DNA from: 34-65-8 sp046294735
GTDB taxonomy: Bacteria; Pseudomonadota; Alphaproteobacteria; Sphingomonadales; Sphingomonadaceae
Direction of reading: 5' to 3'
Assembly (NCBI GenBank): GCA_046294735.1
Contig: JBKBKB010000005.1
Coordinates: 124,001-188,000, forward strand
DNA length: 64,000 nt
Positions within the stretch are counted from its first letter, which is position 1; each line of letters begins with the position of its first letter. Positions 51,260-59,918 of the stretch are shown here, piece after piece. The position numbers and the translations under genes were made by a program. The notes beneath the pieces were generated by a model, which was given only the letters and a program-made list of their open reading frames with translations, did no database searches and was not told the DNA's origin.

Positions 51260-52951
51260 ATGCCGACTGAGCTCGACACGACCCTTGATGCCATTATGGA
51301 CCGGCTGACGGCACCCGGCGCTCCCGCCGAAACCGTGCCGTTCGTGCGCAACGGGGTGGCCATCCCGTCCCTGAAGAACGCGCCGCCCAGCCTGGCGCAT
51401 TATTTCGGCCATTATTGCATGCAGCACCAGGACGCCGAATTCCTGGTCGACGGCGAATGCCGTCTGACCTTTGGCGAGACTTACGGCGCTGCCCGCCATG
51501 TTGCGGCAGGCCTGCTGGTCCGGCACAGCCTGAAGCGCGGCGACCGGGTCGGGATTGCGGCGCGTAACTCGGCCAACTGGATCGTGCTGTACATGGGCAT
51601 TATCATGGCGGGCGGCTGCGCGACCTTGCTCAACGGCTTTTCCAATGGCGAGGAACTGGCCGATGCGGTCGATCTGGTCGGCGCCAAGCTGGTGCTGGCC
51701 GATGCGGGCCGCGCTGCGCGGCTTGATGGGATCGACCACGGCGCGGAAATCGTGCTGTTCAACCATGACTGTCAGCCGGCCGAGGGCCTCGCCAGCGTCT
51801 GGGGTGATCCTGCGACTGTGACTTTGCCAGAGCTTGGCCCCGATGACCTGGCAACCCTGCTCTACACTTCCGGCTCGACCGGTCGCTCCAAGGGTGCCTA
51901 TTCCGATCACCGCGGCGTCGTGCATGGTGCGATGAGCTATGCGCTTCAGTCGCTGATGGCCTTCACCTACCTCGATGCGGGCGGCAATGCGCCCACCACC
52001 CAGGCCTGCGCACTGCTGGCGGTGCCGCTGTTCCATGTCACCGGCGAAGTGCCCCTGTTCCTCCAGAGCTTCGCGCTTGGGCGCAAAATCGTGCTGATGG
52101 CCAAGTGGGATGCGGGCGAGGCCTTGCGCCTGATCGATCACGAGAAGGTCAGCTATTTCGCCGGGGTTCCGCTGATGACCTACGAAATGGCCAGCCACCC
52201 TGATCGCGACAGGTTCGATACCTCGACGTGCAAGGGCTGGGCCGGTGGCGGCGCTCCGCGTCCACCGGAGCATGTTACCAAGATCAGAGACGCATTTCCC
52301 GATGGCTTCCCGCTGCTCGGTTACGGCCTGACTGAGACCAATGGCGTTGGCTGCGGCAACTTCAACGAGAACTACCTCGCCAAGCCTTCCAGCACCGGCA
52401 AGCCGAGCCGTCCGCTGGTCGACCTTGCCATTCTCGACGATGCCGGCAAGCCGGTGGCGGAGGGCGGCGTGGGTGAGGTCTGCATCCGCTCGGTGTGCAA
52501 CTTCCTCGGTTACTGGAACAACGAGGAAGCCACGGCTGCGGCCTTCACCGAGGACATGTATTTCCGCACCGGCGACCTCGGCCGACTTGACGAGGATGGC
52601 TATCTGTTCATCGTCGACCGCAAGAAGGACATCATCATTCGGGGCGGAGAGAACGTTACCTGTATCGAGGTGGAGGAGGCGATCTATGCGCATGACGCGA
52701 TTGCCGAATGTTCGGTGTTCGGCCTGCCCGATGAACGCTATGGTGAAATCGTCGGAGCGGTGTTCCTGTCCAAGCCGGGCAAGAGCGTGACCGAAGCCGA
52801 ACTGCGTGATTTCCTCGCTACTCGCCTCGCGCCATTCAAGCAGCCGGTGGTTTACTGGCAGGCGCTCGAAACCTTGCCGCGGCTTGGCACGCAGAAGATC
52901 GACAAGCGGTCCCTGCGGGAGAAATATACGCAGGAGTATCTCGCCGCTTGA
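51260..52951 (+). CDS. Acyl-CoA synthetase (AMP-dependent, class I adenylate-forming)
   Basis: A 563-residue ligase from ATG 51260 behind GGAGAGGA. Motifs: LLYTSGSTGRSKGAYSDH (P-loop-like, about residue 200), GYGLTETNG (about 354), YFRTGDLGRLDEDGYLFIVDR (about 434), RGGENV and C-terminal KIDKRSLRE with the catalytic Lys. It activates a fatty or other carboxylic acid via acyl-AMP to acyl-CoA. Chain specificity cannot be read. Its TGA overlaps the TTG start of glnD, an uncommon pairing. Confidence 0.9.
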   Translation: MPTELDTTLDAIMDRLTAPGAPAETVPFVRNGVAIPSLKNAPPSLAHYFGHYCMQHQDAEFLVDGECRLTFGETYGAARHVAAGLLVRHSLKRGDRVGIAARNSANWIVLYMGIIMAGGCATLLNGFSNGEELADAVDLVGAKLVLADAGRAARLDGIDHGAEIVLFNHDCQPAEGLASVWGDPATVTLPELGPDDLATLLYTSGSTGRSKGAYSDHRGVVHGAMSYALQSLMAFTYLDAGGNAPTTQACALLAVPLFHVTGEVPLFLQSFALGRKIVLMAKWDAGEALRLIDHEKVSYFAGVPLMTYEMASHPDRDRFDTSTCKGWAGGGAPRPPEHVTKIRDAFPDGFPLLGYGLTETNGVGCGNFNENYLAKPSSTGKPSRPLVDLAILDDAGKPVAEGGVGEVCIRSVCNFLGYWNNEEATAAAFTEDMYFRTGDLGRLDEDGYLFIVDRKKDIIIRGGENVTCIEVEEAIYAHDAIAECSVFGLPDERYGEIVGAVFLSKPGKSVTEAELRDFLATRLAPFKQPVVYWQALETLPRLGTQKIDKRSLREKYTQEYLAA

Positions 52952-55707
52952 GCCGTCAGGTGATCCCCCGCCAGCGCGCGATTATCGATCGGCGCGCGCT
53001 GGCTGCCGGACTTGAAGCGCATGTCGCCGAACACGGTGCCAACGCCCGCGCAGGTGTTGTGGCGTTGCTGCGCGATGGCCTGGAGGCCGGGCGCGCCGAA
53101 CTGGCGCGGCGGCTCGAGGCAGCGCCATCGGCCGGACATGAATGCACCGGGGGGCATGCCTTCCTGATCGACCAGATCGTGCGGCTGATCCACGATCACG
53201 TTGTCGCTCATGTCTATCCGCTGGCAAACCGGTCATCCGGCGAACGGCTCTCTATCCTTGCAGTCGGCGGCTACGGCCGGGCGGAGATGGCACCCCAATC
53301 CGACGTCGACATTGCTTTCCTCGCACCGACCCGCCGCGCGCCCTGGTGCGAGCAGGTGATCGAGGCGATGCTCTACTTCATGTGGGATCTTGGCCTGAAG
53401 GTCGGCCATTCCAGCCGTACGCCCGACGACATGGTCCGCATGGCGCGTGACGATCTGACCATCCGCACCGCCTTGCTCGAGGGGCGCTATCTGTGGGGTG
53501 ACCGCGACCTTTACGAAGAGGCGCGGCGCCGGTTTTGGGCCGAGGTCGTGACCGGAAGCGAGCGGCAGTTCGTGACCGAGAAACTTGCTGAGCGCAACGC
53601 CCGGCACAAGCGGATGGGCGACAGCCGCTATGTTGTTGAACCCAACGTCAAGGACGGCAAGGGCGGCCTGCGCGATCTGCAGACGTTGTACTGGATCGGC
53701 AAGTACATTCACAAGGTCCGCTCGGCATCCGAACTGGTCGAGGTCGGGCTGTTGTCGGCCAGCGAATACCGCAGTTTTCGCCGCGCCGAAGGCTTCATGC
53801 TGGCGGTCCGCAGCCATCTGCACACTCTGACCGGCAGAGCGGAGGACCGGCTGACCTTTGACATGCAGCGCCAGGTGGCACAGCGGATGAAATTCGCTGA
53901 TCGGCCGGGCAAGAGTGCGGTCGAACGGTTCATGCAGTACTACTTCCTGCAGGCCAAACGGGTGGGCAGCCTGACCGGCGTCTTCCTGGCCCATATCGAC
54001 GAACAATTCGCACAGGGACGGATGCGACGCGGGTTCTTTGCCGGGTTCACTGCCCGCCCGCGTACGATCAAGGGTTACCGGGTGTTCGGCGGGCGGATTG
54101 CCGCGCCGGGCGACGATTGGTTCCGCACCGACCCCGTGCGCCTGATCGAAGTGTTCCAGTTGGCCGAGGCCAATGGTCTGGAAGTCCACCCGGAAACCAT
54201 GCGCCTGGCGAATCGTGATTGCGGACTCATCAAGGACAAGGTGCGGAGCGATCCCCGCGCCAACGCCCTGTTCGTTGATCTGCTGTCCGGCCGCAATGAC
54301 CCGGAAGGTGCGTTGCGCTGGATGAACGAAGCGGGCGTGTTCGGGCGGTTCGTGCCGGATTTTGGCAAGGTCAACGCGCAGATGCAGTTCGACATGTACC
54401 ACCACTACACGGTTGACGAGCACACCATCCGCGCGATCGGGCTGCTGTCAAGGATCGAGCGGGGGGAACTCACCGAGGACCATCCCCGCTCCAGCCGTCT
54501 GATCCATAAGATCAATTCCCGCCGTGCCGCCTATGTCGCGGTGCTGCTGCACGATATCGCCAAGGGGCGCGGCGGCGATCATTCGATATTGGGCGCGGAA
54601 GTGGCGGAGGAACTGTGTCCGCGCTTCGGGCTCGACGAGCACGAGACCGAGCTGGTCGCCTGGCTGGTGCGCTATCACCTGCTGATGAGTGCCACCGCTT
54701 TCAAGCGCGATCTGACCGACCCCAAAACGATCGAGGATTTCTGCTCCGAGGTGCAGAGTATCGAACGGCTACGCCACCTGTTGATCCTGACTGCGGTCGA
54801 CATCCGCGCGGTCGGCCCCGGCACCTGGAACAGCTGGAAACGCCAGCTGCTGGGCGAACTGTTCGATGCCGCGCAGGAACGCCTGCGGCTCGGCCATATG
54901 CGCCAAGGACGAGAAGGCCGCGTCCAAGCGAAGAAGGATGCCGTTCGGAATGCGCTGGCCGACAACGCCGCGCTGGTCGACCGGTTCGCAGGCACGCTGG
55001 GCGATGCCTATTGGATTGCCGAGCCTGAGGACATCATCGCACTCAACCTGGTGCAGTTTGCCGAGGCGCAGGACGCGAAGGAGCGGCTTTCCGTCCATTG
55101 CGAGGTTTACCCGGCCCGCGGAGCGTCGCTGGTCACGGTGATTGCGGCTGACCACCCCGGCCTGTTTTACCGCATTGCCGGCGGCATCCATCTTGCCGGT
55201 GCGAACATCATCGATGCCCGTATCCATACGAGTTCGAGCGGCTGGGCGGTCGACAACTTCCTGGTGCAGGATCCCCACGGCCGCCCGTTCGAAGAGCCGC
55301 GCCAACTGGCCCGGATCGAGAAGGCGATCGGCGATGCACTCGCCAACCGGGTCGAACTCGTCCCGAGGCTGGCTCAGCGTCCGCTGCCGATTACCCGCTC
55401 TCACGCTTTCGAAGTCCGGCCACGCGTGGTGTTCGACAACAGTGCCTCCAACCGCTTTACCGTAATCGAAGTCAGTGCTCGGGACCGGCCGGCTCTGCTC
55501 AACCGACTGGCCCGGGCACTTTTCGAAAGCCAGTTGATGGTCCACTCGGCCCATGTCACTGCCTATGGTGAGCGCGCAGTCGATACATTTTATGTAACCG
55601 ATGTTCTCGGAGCGAAGCTTGAAGCCAAGGGGCGCAAGGCGCTGATCGAGGCTGCTCTGCTAGATGCGGCCAGCGACGAGCGCCAGGCTGAATTGGCAGA
55701 GGCATAG
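52948..55707 (+). CDS. glnD: Bifunctional PII uridylyltransferase/uridylyl-removing enzyme
   Basis: A 919-residue sensor of nitrogen status. The nucleotidyltransferase domain has AVGGYGRAEMAPQSDVD (D119, D121). A middle domain has the expected FMQYYF. The HD domain removes UMP (LLHDIAKGRGGDHS, HD at 535-536), and two C-terminal ACT domains (about 725 and 838) bind glutamine. The TTG start at 52948 overlaps the ligase stop by four bases. It uridylylates PII proteins when glutamine is low. Confidence 0.96.
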   Translation: MSRQVIPRQRAIIDRRALAAGLEAHVAEHGANARAGVVALLRDGLEAGRAELARRLEAAPSAGHECTGGHAFLIDQIVRLIHDHVVAHVYPLANRSSGERLSILAVGGYGRAEMAPQSDVDIAFLAPTRRAPWCEQVIEAMLYFMWDLGLKVGHSSRTPDDMVRMARDDLTIRTALLEGRYLWGDRDLYEEARRRFWAEVVTGSERQFVTEKLAERNARHKRMGDSRYVVEPNVKDGKGGLRDLQTLYWIGKYIHKVRSASELVEVGLLSASEYRSFRRAEGFMLAVRSHLHTLTGRAEDRLTFDMQRQVAQRMKFADRPGKSAVERFMQYYFLQAKRVGSLTGVFLAHIDEQFAQGRMRRGFFAGFTARPRTIKGYRVFGGRIAAPGDDWFRTDPVRLIEVFQLAEANGLEVHPETMRLANRDCGLIKDKVRSDPRANALFVDLLSGRNDPEGALRWMNEAGVFGRFVPDFGKVNAQMQFDMYHHYTVDEHTIRAIGLLSRIERGELTEDHPRSSRLIHKINSRRAAYVAVLLHDIAKGRGGDHSILGAEVAEELCPRFGLDEHETELVAWLVRYHLLMSATAFKRDLTDPKTIEDFCSEVQSIERLRHLLILTAVDIRAVGPGTWNSWKRQLLGELFDAAQERLRLGHMRQGREGRVQAKKDAVRNALADNAALVDRFAGTLGDAYWIAEPEDIIALNLVQFAEAQDAKERLSVHCEVYPARGASLVTVIAADHPGLFYRIAGGIHLAGANIIDARIHTSSSGWAVDNFLVQDPHGRPFEEPRQLARIEKAIGDALANRVELVPRLAQRPLPITRSHAFEVRPRVVFDNSASNRFTVIEVSARDRPALLNRLARALFESQLMVHSAHVTAYGERAVDTFYVTDVLGAKLEAKGRKALIEAALLDAASDERQAELAEA

Positions 55708-55816
55708 AGGCAACACTTGCGGTCAAAAATTACGGTTGGCTGACAAGCCGATTCACAACCACCCCAGACCGGGTTAACGCACACGTAAAGCGACAAATCG
55801 CCATAAGCAGGAGAAG

Positions 55817-58522
55817 ATGATGAAAGCCAACCTTACCCTACGCGCACTCGCCCTCGCCGGAGTGGCCACTGCATTCTTGCCGCACTATGCGCTGGCACAG
55901 GATGCAGGCACGAGCCAGGACGACAGCAACATCATCGTGGTGACCGCGCAAGGCCGTGAACAGTCGCTGGCCGACGTGCCGGTCGCCATCTCAGCGGTCT
56001 CAGGCGAGATGCTGGCCAAGTCCGGCACCACCGATATCCGCGAACTGAACCAGGTGGCTCCGTCGCTGCTGGTGTCTTCGACCGGCAACGAAGCCAATGG
56101 CTCTGCCCGTATCCGCGGGATCGGCACCGTGGGTGACAACCCCGGCCTGGAAAGCTCGGTCGCCGTGTTCGTCGATGGCGTTTATCGTTCGCGGTCGGGT
56201 AATGCGCTTAGCGAGCTTGGCCCGATCGACCGGATTGAAATTCTGCGCGGCCCGCAGGGCACGCTGGGTGGCCGCAACTCCACAGCCGGCATGATCAGTG
56301 TCTACACCGCTCCGCCGGAGTTCGAACTGAGCGGTTACGGTGCGTTCACCTATGGCAACTACGATGCCATGCGGATCGAAGGCGGCATCAATGCGCCCTT
56401 GGGCGACACGGTCGCCGCGCGGGTCGACGGGGTCTATTTCCAGCGGGACGGTTTCTACCGCGATGTCACGAACGGCACTCGCGTGAATGATCGTGACCGG
56501 TTCCTGGTTCGTGCCCAGATGTTGTTCGAGCCGAGCGAAACGCTGAGTTTCCGGCTGGTCGGTGACTACTCGAAGAAGGATGAGGCCTGCTGCGCCGCCA
56601 CTTTCGTTCAGCCCGACTTCGCGCAAGGCGCACGGGTCAGCCCCGGTCTCAACTCGTTCGCCCCGCCGACCACTGGCGGCGCGCTGACCAGCACGGCCAA
56701 CCCGATTGTGCCGGTGCTGCTGGCACTGGGCCAGAACCCACTGGCGCTGACGCAGAGCACGTTCAACCGCAACATCTACCCGACCGCAGGCCGCAGCTAC
56801 CAGGGCGAGACCGAGGACTATGGGATCTCGGGTGAACTCAACTGGCAGCTGGGCGCGGTCACCCTGACGTCGATTACCGGTTACCGCGAGTACTCCAATT
56901 TCCAGGGTTCGGATACCGATTACACCACCGTTGACCTGCTCTATCGCACCCCCGGCCCCAACGCCGGCGCACGCGAATTCAAGACCTTTACCCAGGAAAT
57001 CCGTCTGCAGGGTTCGGCATTCAACGACCGACTGGACTGGCTGGTCGGCGGCTTTTACGCTAACGAGAAGCTGCAGACCCGCGATAGCCTGCGTTTCGGC
57101 ACGCAGTACGGCGCCTTCGCACCGTGCCGCATCGTGCTGGCGATCAACCCGGCGCTGGTTTCACCGGGCAGCACCGGCTGCCTTAGTGCCGGTGGCCGCG
57201 GTGCCCTTCAGGCAGCCAATGGCGGTGCTGGCGCGTTCGGTGCAGCCACCCCGCTGATCTTCGCCGGTCTCGATACCCTGGCAGGCGTTCGCGATCGTGG
57301 CGGTACGGGTGACGTTTACAACCAGAAGAGCGAAAACTTCGCGGTATTCACCCACAATATCCTGCACATCACCGACACGCTCGATCTGACGCTGGGTCTG
57401 CGTTACACCAATGAAACCAAGAAGTTCAACGCGACTTTCGGCAATGACAACACGTTCTGCCCCACCAACCGGGCGCGCCTTAGCCCGCTGCTGGCGAATC
57501 CGGGCCTCGCCGGTCTCGCAGGCGGCCTGATTGCCCTGACCTGTCAGGGCAACTCAAGCTCCGAACTCGACGGACTTTCGCTGGCTGACCAGCGCGATGA
57601 AGACGAGTTCACCGGCACGGCCATCCTTAGCTGGAAGCCGACCCGGGATCTGATGACCTACGCTTCGTACTCACGCGGCTACAAGGCAGGCGGGTTCAAC
57701 CTGGACCGTTCGGCGCTGGCCAATCCGGTGTTCTTCAACCGGGCCACGATCAACGTGAAGAACCTTCAGTTCGAAGAGGAAACAGTCAAGGCCTACGAAA
57801 TCGGTGCCAAGTACTCGACCCGCGAGTTCGGCGTGAGCGTTGCTGCCTTCCGTCAGGAATTCAGCAATTTCCAGCTCAACACGTTCAACGGTTCGGTCTT
57901 CCTGGTCCAGAACGTCAACAGCTGCGGAACTGCGCTGGGCGGTGCCGATCGTGACGCCAGCGCCGCGACCGGGGCCTGCGCGGTCGACAATATCAAGCCG
58001 GGTGTGATTGCGCAGGGCTTCGAAATCGAAGCCACACTCAATCCGACCCGCGATCTCGGCTTCACGCTCGGTCTGACTTACTCCAACACCAAGTTCGAGA
58101 ACGATCTGATCGGCAACGATACCGGCGCTCCGCTCGATCCCGCGCTGCGCCTGCTGCCGGGTGACAATCTTTCGAACGCACCGGAAATCGTGGCGACCGC
58201 TTCGGCTTCGTGGACCCCGCAAATCAGTGACTCGGGTATGCGGGGGCTGGTGTTCATCAACGCCCGTATGACTGGAGACTACAACACCGGTTCGGACCTG
58301 CTGTTCGGCAAGGAGCAGGACGGCTTCGTCGTCGTCAACGGCCGTATCGGGGTGACCAACATCGCGGACCGGTTCGCGATCGAAGGCTGGGTGCAGAACC
58401 TGTTCGACACCCAGTACACCCAGATTGCGTTCAATACCCCGTTCGTGGCCCCGCAGCAGACCTATTCGGCCTTCCTTGCTGAACCGCGTACCTACGGGAT
58501 CACCGTTCGCGGCAAGTTCTGA
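55817..58522 (+). CDS. TonB-dependent receptor (large, FecA/CirA superfamily)
   Basis: A 901-residue receptor with signal peptide cut near LPHYALAQ, then NIIVVTAQGREQSLADVPVAIS. The plug has REIL-type features IRGIGTVGDNPGLESSVAVFVDGVYRS and EILRGPQGTLGGRNSTAG. The barrel has many Cys-containing loops and ends ITVRGKF. An AGGAGAAG site precedes a double ATG (55817, 55820). It belongs to the numerous sphingomonad receptors with unknown organic substrates. A strong terminator follows. Confidence 0.9.
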   Translation: MMKANLTLRALALAGVATAFLPHYALAQDAGTSQDDSNIIVVTAQGREQSLADVPVAISAVSGEMLAKSGTTDIRELNQVAPSLLVSSTGNEANGSARIRGIGTVGDNPGLESSVAVFVDGVYRSRSGNALSELGPIDRIEILRGPQGTLGGRNSTAGMISVYTAPPEFELSGYGAFTYGNYDAMRIEGGINAPLGDTVAARVDGVYFQRDGFYRDVTNGTRVNDRDRFLVRAQMLFEPSETLSFRLVGDYSKKDEACCAATFVQPDFAQGARVSPGLNSFAPPTTGGALTSTANPIVPVLLALGQNPLALTQSTFNRNIYPTAGRSYQGETEDYGISGELNWQLGAVTLTSITGYREYSNFQGSDTDYTTVDLLYRTPGPNAGAREFKTFTQEIRLQGSAFNDRLDWLVGGFYANEKLQTRDSLRFGTQYGAFAPCRIVLAINPALVSPGSTGCLSAGGRGALQAANGGAGAFGAATPLIFAGLDTLAGVRDRGGTGDVYNQKSENFAVFTHNILHITDTLDLTLGLRYTNETKKFNATFGNDNTFCPTNRARLSPLLANPGLAGLAGGLIALTCQGNSSSELDGLSLADQRDEDEFTGTAILSWKPTRDLMTYASYSRGYKAGGFNLDRSALANPVFFNRATINVKNLQFEEETVKAYEIGAKYSTREFGVSVAAFRQEFSNFQLNTFNGSVFLVQNVNSCGTALGGADRDASAATGACAVDNIKPGVIAQGFEIEATLNPTRDLGFTLGLTYSNTKFENDLIGNDTGAPLDPALRLLPGDNLSNAPEIVATASASWTPQISDSGMRGLVFINARMTGDYNTGSDLLFGKEQDGFVVVNGRIGVTNIADRFAIEGWVQNLFDTQYTQIAFNTPFVAPQQTYSAFLAEPRTYGITVRGKF

Positions 58523-58544
58523 GCCTCGCGACTACGAAATGAAG

Positions 58545-58572
58545 GGGGCGTCTCGCAAGAGGCGCCCCTTTT
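58545..58572 (+). terminator. Rho-independent terminator of the TonB receptor gene
   Basis: Stem GGGGCGTCTC (58545-58554) pairs with GAGGCGCCCC (58559-58568), ten base pairs with one G·U, closed by a GCAA tetraloop and followed by TTTT. It lies 22 bp after the stop. Confidence 0.93.
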
Positions 58573-58616
58573 CCGTGGGGATTGTGCCCGCTGACCGCTT
58601 CGCTGCTTGAGGCGGA

Positions 58617-59279
58617 TCAGGCGCGTTCGCCGAACAGGGCAGTGCCGACCCGGACATGGCTCGCACCGAGCATCACGGCGGTTTCGAAATCGCCGCTCAT
58701 GCCCATGCTGAGACCGATGAGGCCGTTGTCCGCCGCCAGCTTTGCCAGCAGGGCGAAGAATGGGGCCGGTTCGATATCGGCGGGGGGCACACACATCAGT
58801 CCGGCGAGCGGGATATCGGCCGCGCGCGCCTGCTCGAGCAGGGCGGGCAGGTCGGCAATCGAGCAGCCCCCCTTCTGCTCCTCCTCACCGATATTGACCT
58901 GCACGAAGCACGCCACGCGCCGACCGGCCTTGTCCATCGCCTTGCCCAGTGCAGTGACTAGCGACGGGCGGTCCACTGAATGGATGCAGTCGAACAGCGC
59001 CACCGCGTCCTCCGCCTTGTTGGACTGGAGCTGGCCGACAAGATGAAGGTCGACATCAGGGTAGAGCGCCCTGAGTTCGGGCCACTTGCCCTGCGCTTCC
59101 TGCACCCGGTTCTCACCAAACACGCGCTGACCCTGTTCCAGCAACGGCAGGATCTCCTCTGGACCCTTGGTCTTGCTGACTGCGATCAGGGTGATCTCGG
59201 AAGGCTCACGGCGCGAGGCCTTGCAGGCGCGGGCAATCTGCGCGCGGACCTGGTCGAGCGGGGTTTGTAGCGTGTCCAT
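58617..59279 (-). CDS. YggS/PLPBP pyridoxal-phosphate homeostasis protein
   Basis: A 220-residue alanine-racemase-fold protein from ATG 59279. The PLP lysine lies in LIAVSKTKGPEEI, FGENRVQEAQGKW follows, then the phosphate-binding region HLVGQLQSNKAED. The C-terminal part has LSMGMSGDFETAVMLGASHVRVGTALFG. It binds PLP and controls vitamin B6 and amino-acid balance without known enzyme activity. The longer ORF start at 59378 would overlap the divergent gene. Confidence 0.93.
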   Translation of the reverse strand: MDTLQTPLDQVRAQIARACKASRREPSEITLIAVSKTKGPEEILPLLEQGQRVFGENRVQEAQGKWPELRALYPDVDLHLVGQLQSNKAEDAVALFDCIHSVDRPSLVTALGKAMDKAGRRVACFVQVNIGEEEQKGGCSIADLPALLEQARAADIPLAGLMCVPPADIEPAPFFALLAKLAADNGLIGLSMGMSGDFETAVMLGASHVRVGTALFGERA

Positions 59280-59302
59280 GGCCTGCGCGCTATAGCGTCC
59301 GG

Positions 59303-59836
59303 GTGGACCAAGGCCAGACCCTTCCCCTGCTGTGGCTGCTATCCGACCAGCGGAACGATGCCGACCTGGAGCGGGCACTGGCGCGGTTGCCGAATGGGTC
59401 TGGGTTTGTCTTCCGCCATTATCATCTGGACGAGGAAAGGCGTCGGGCCCGGTTCGAGCGGCTTTCGGACTGTGCTCGTGACCACGGGCACCGCGTCATT
59501 CTGGCCGGTAACATCCGGGACTGCGCTGCATGGCGGGCAGACGGGGTATATGGCGCAGTCGAGGGCGTTGCCCGACACACTGGCGGCTTGCGGCTTGGTA
59601 CAGCGCACAATGGCGATGAACTCCAGGCGGCCAACCGCGCGCGGCTTGACGGGGTGTTCCTGTCGCCAGTGTTCCCGACCCGGTCGCATCCGGGCGCCGC
59701 CGTGCTCGGCATTCAGGGCTTTCAGGTTCTCGCACAACAGGCGCTGATCCCGGTGATCGCGCTCGGCGGGATGACCAGCGCACGGGCGCGCGCGCTGAAC
59801 TGGCCCCGCTGGGGGGCAATCGACGGACTCGCCTGA
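59303..59836 (+). CDS. ThiE/TenI-like thiamine phosphate synthase family protein
   Basis: A 177-residue TIM-barrel-type protein starting at GTG 59303. It has DGVFLSPVFPTRSHPGA and IPVIALGGMTSARARAL, the phosphate-binding motifs of ThiE/TenI. It is shorter than typical ThiE (about 210 residues), and the N-terminal Lys/Arg substrate motifs are not clear. It may be a divergent thiamine phosphate synthase or a TenI-like protein. It is divergent from yggS with a 23-bp gap. Confidence 0.75.
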   Translation: MDQGQTLPLLWLLSDQRNDADLERALARLPNGSGFVFRHYHLDEERRRARFERLSDCARDHGHRVILAGNIRDCAAWRADGVYGAVEGVARHTGGLRLGTAHNGDELQAANRARLDGVFLSPVFPTRSHPGAAVLGIQGFQVLAQQALIPVIALGGMTSARARALNWPRWGAIDGLA

Positions 59837-59918
59837 GACTCGCTCTACCGCCTTTCGCTTGACCCCGATTCCCCGAGGATTCATGGTGAATCGCGAAACG
59901 GGAAGCAGGGAACGGCAC

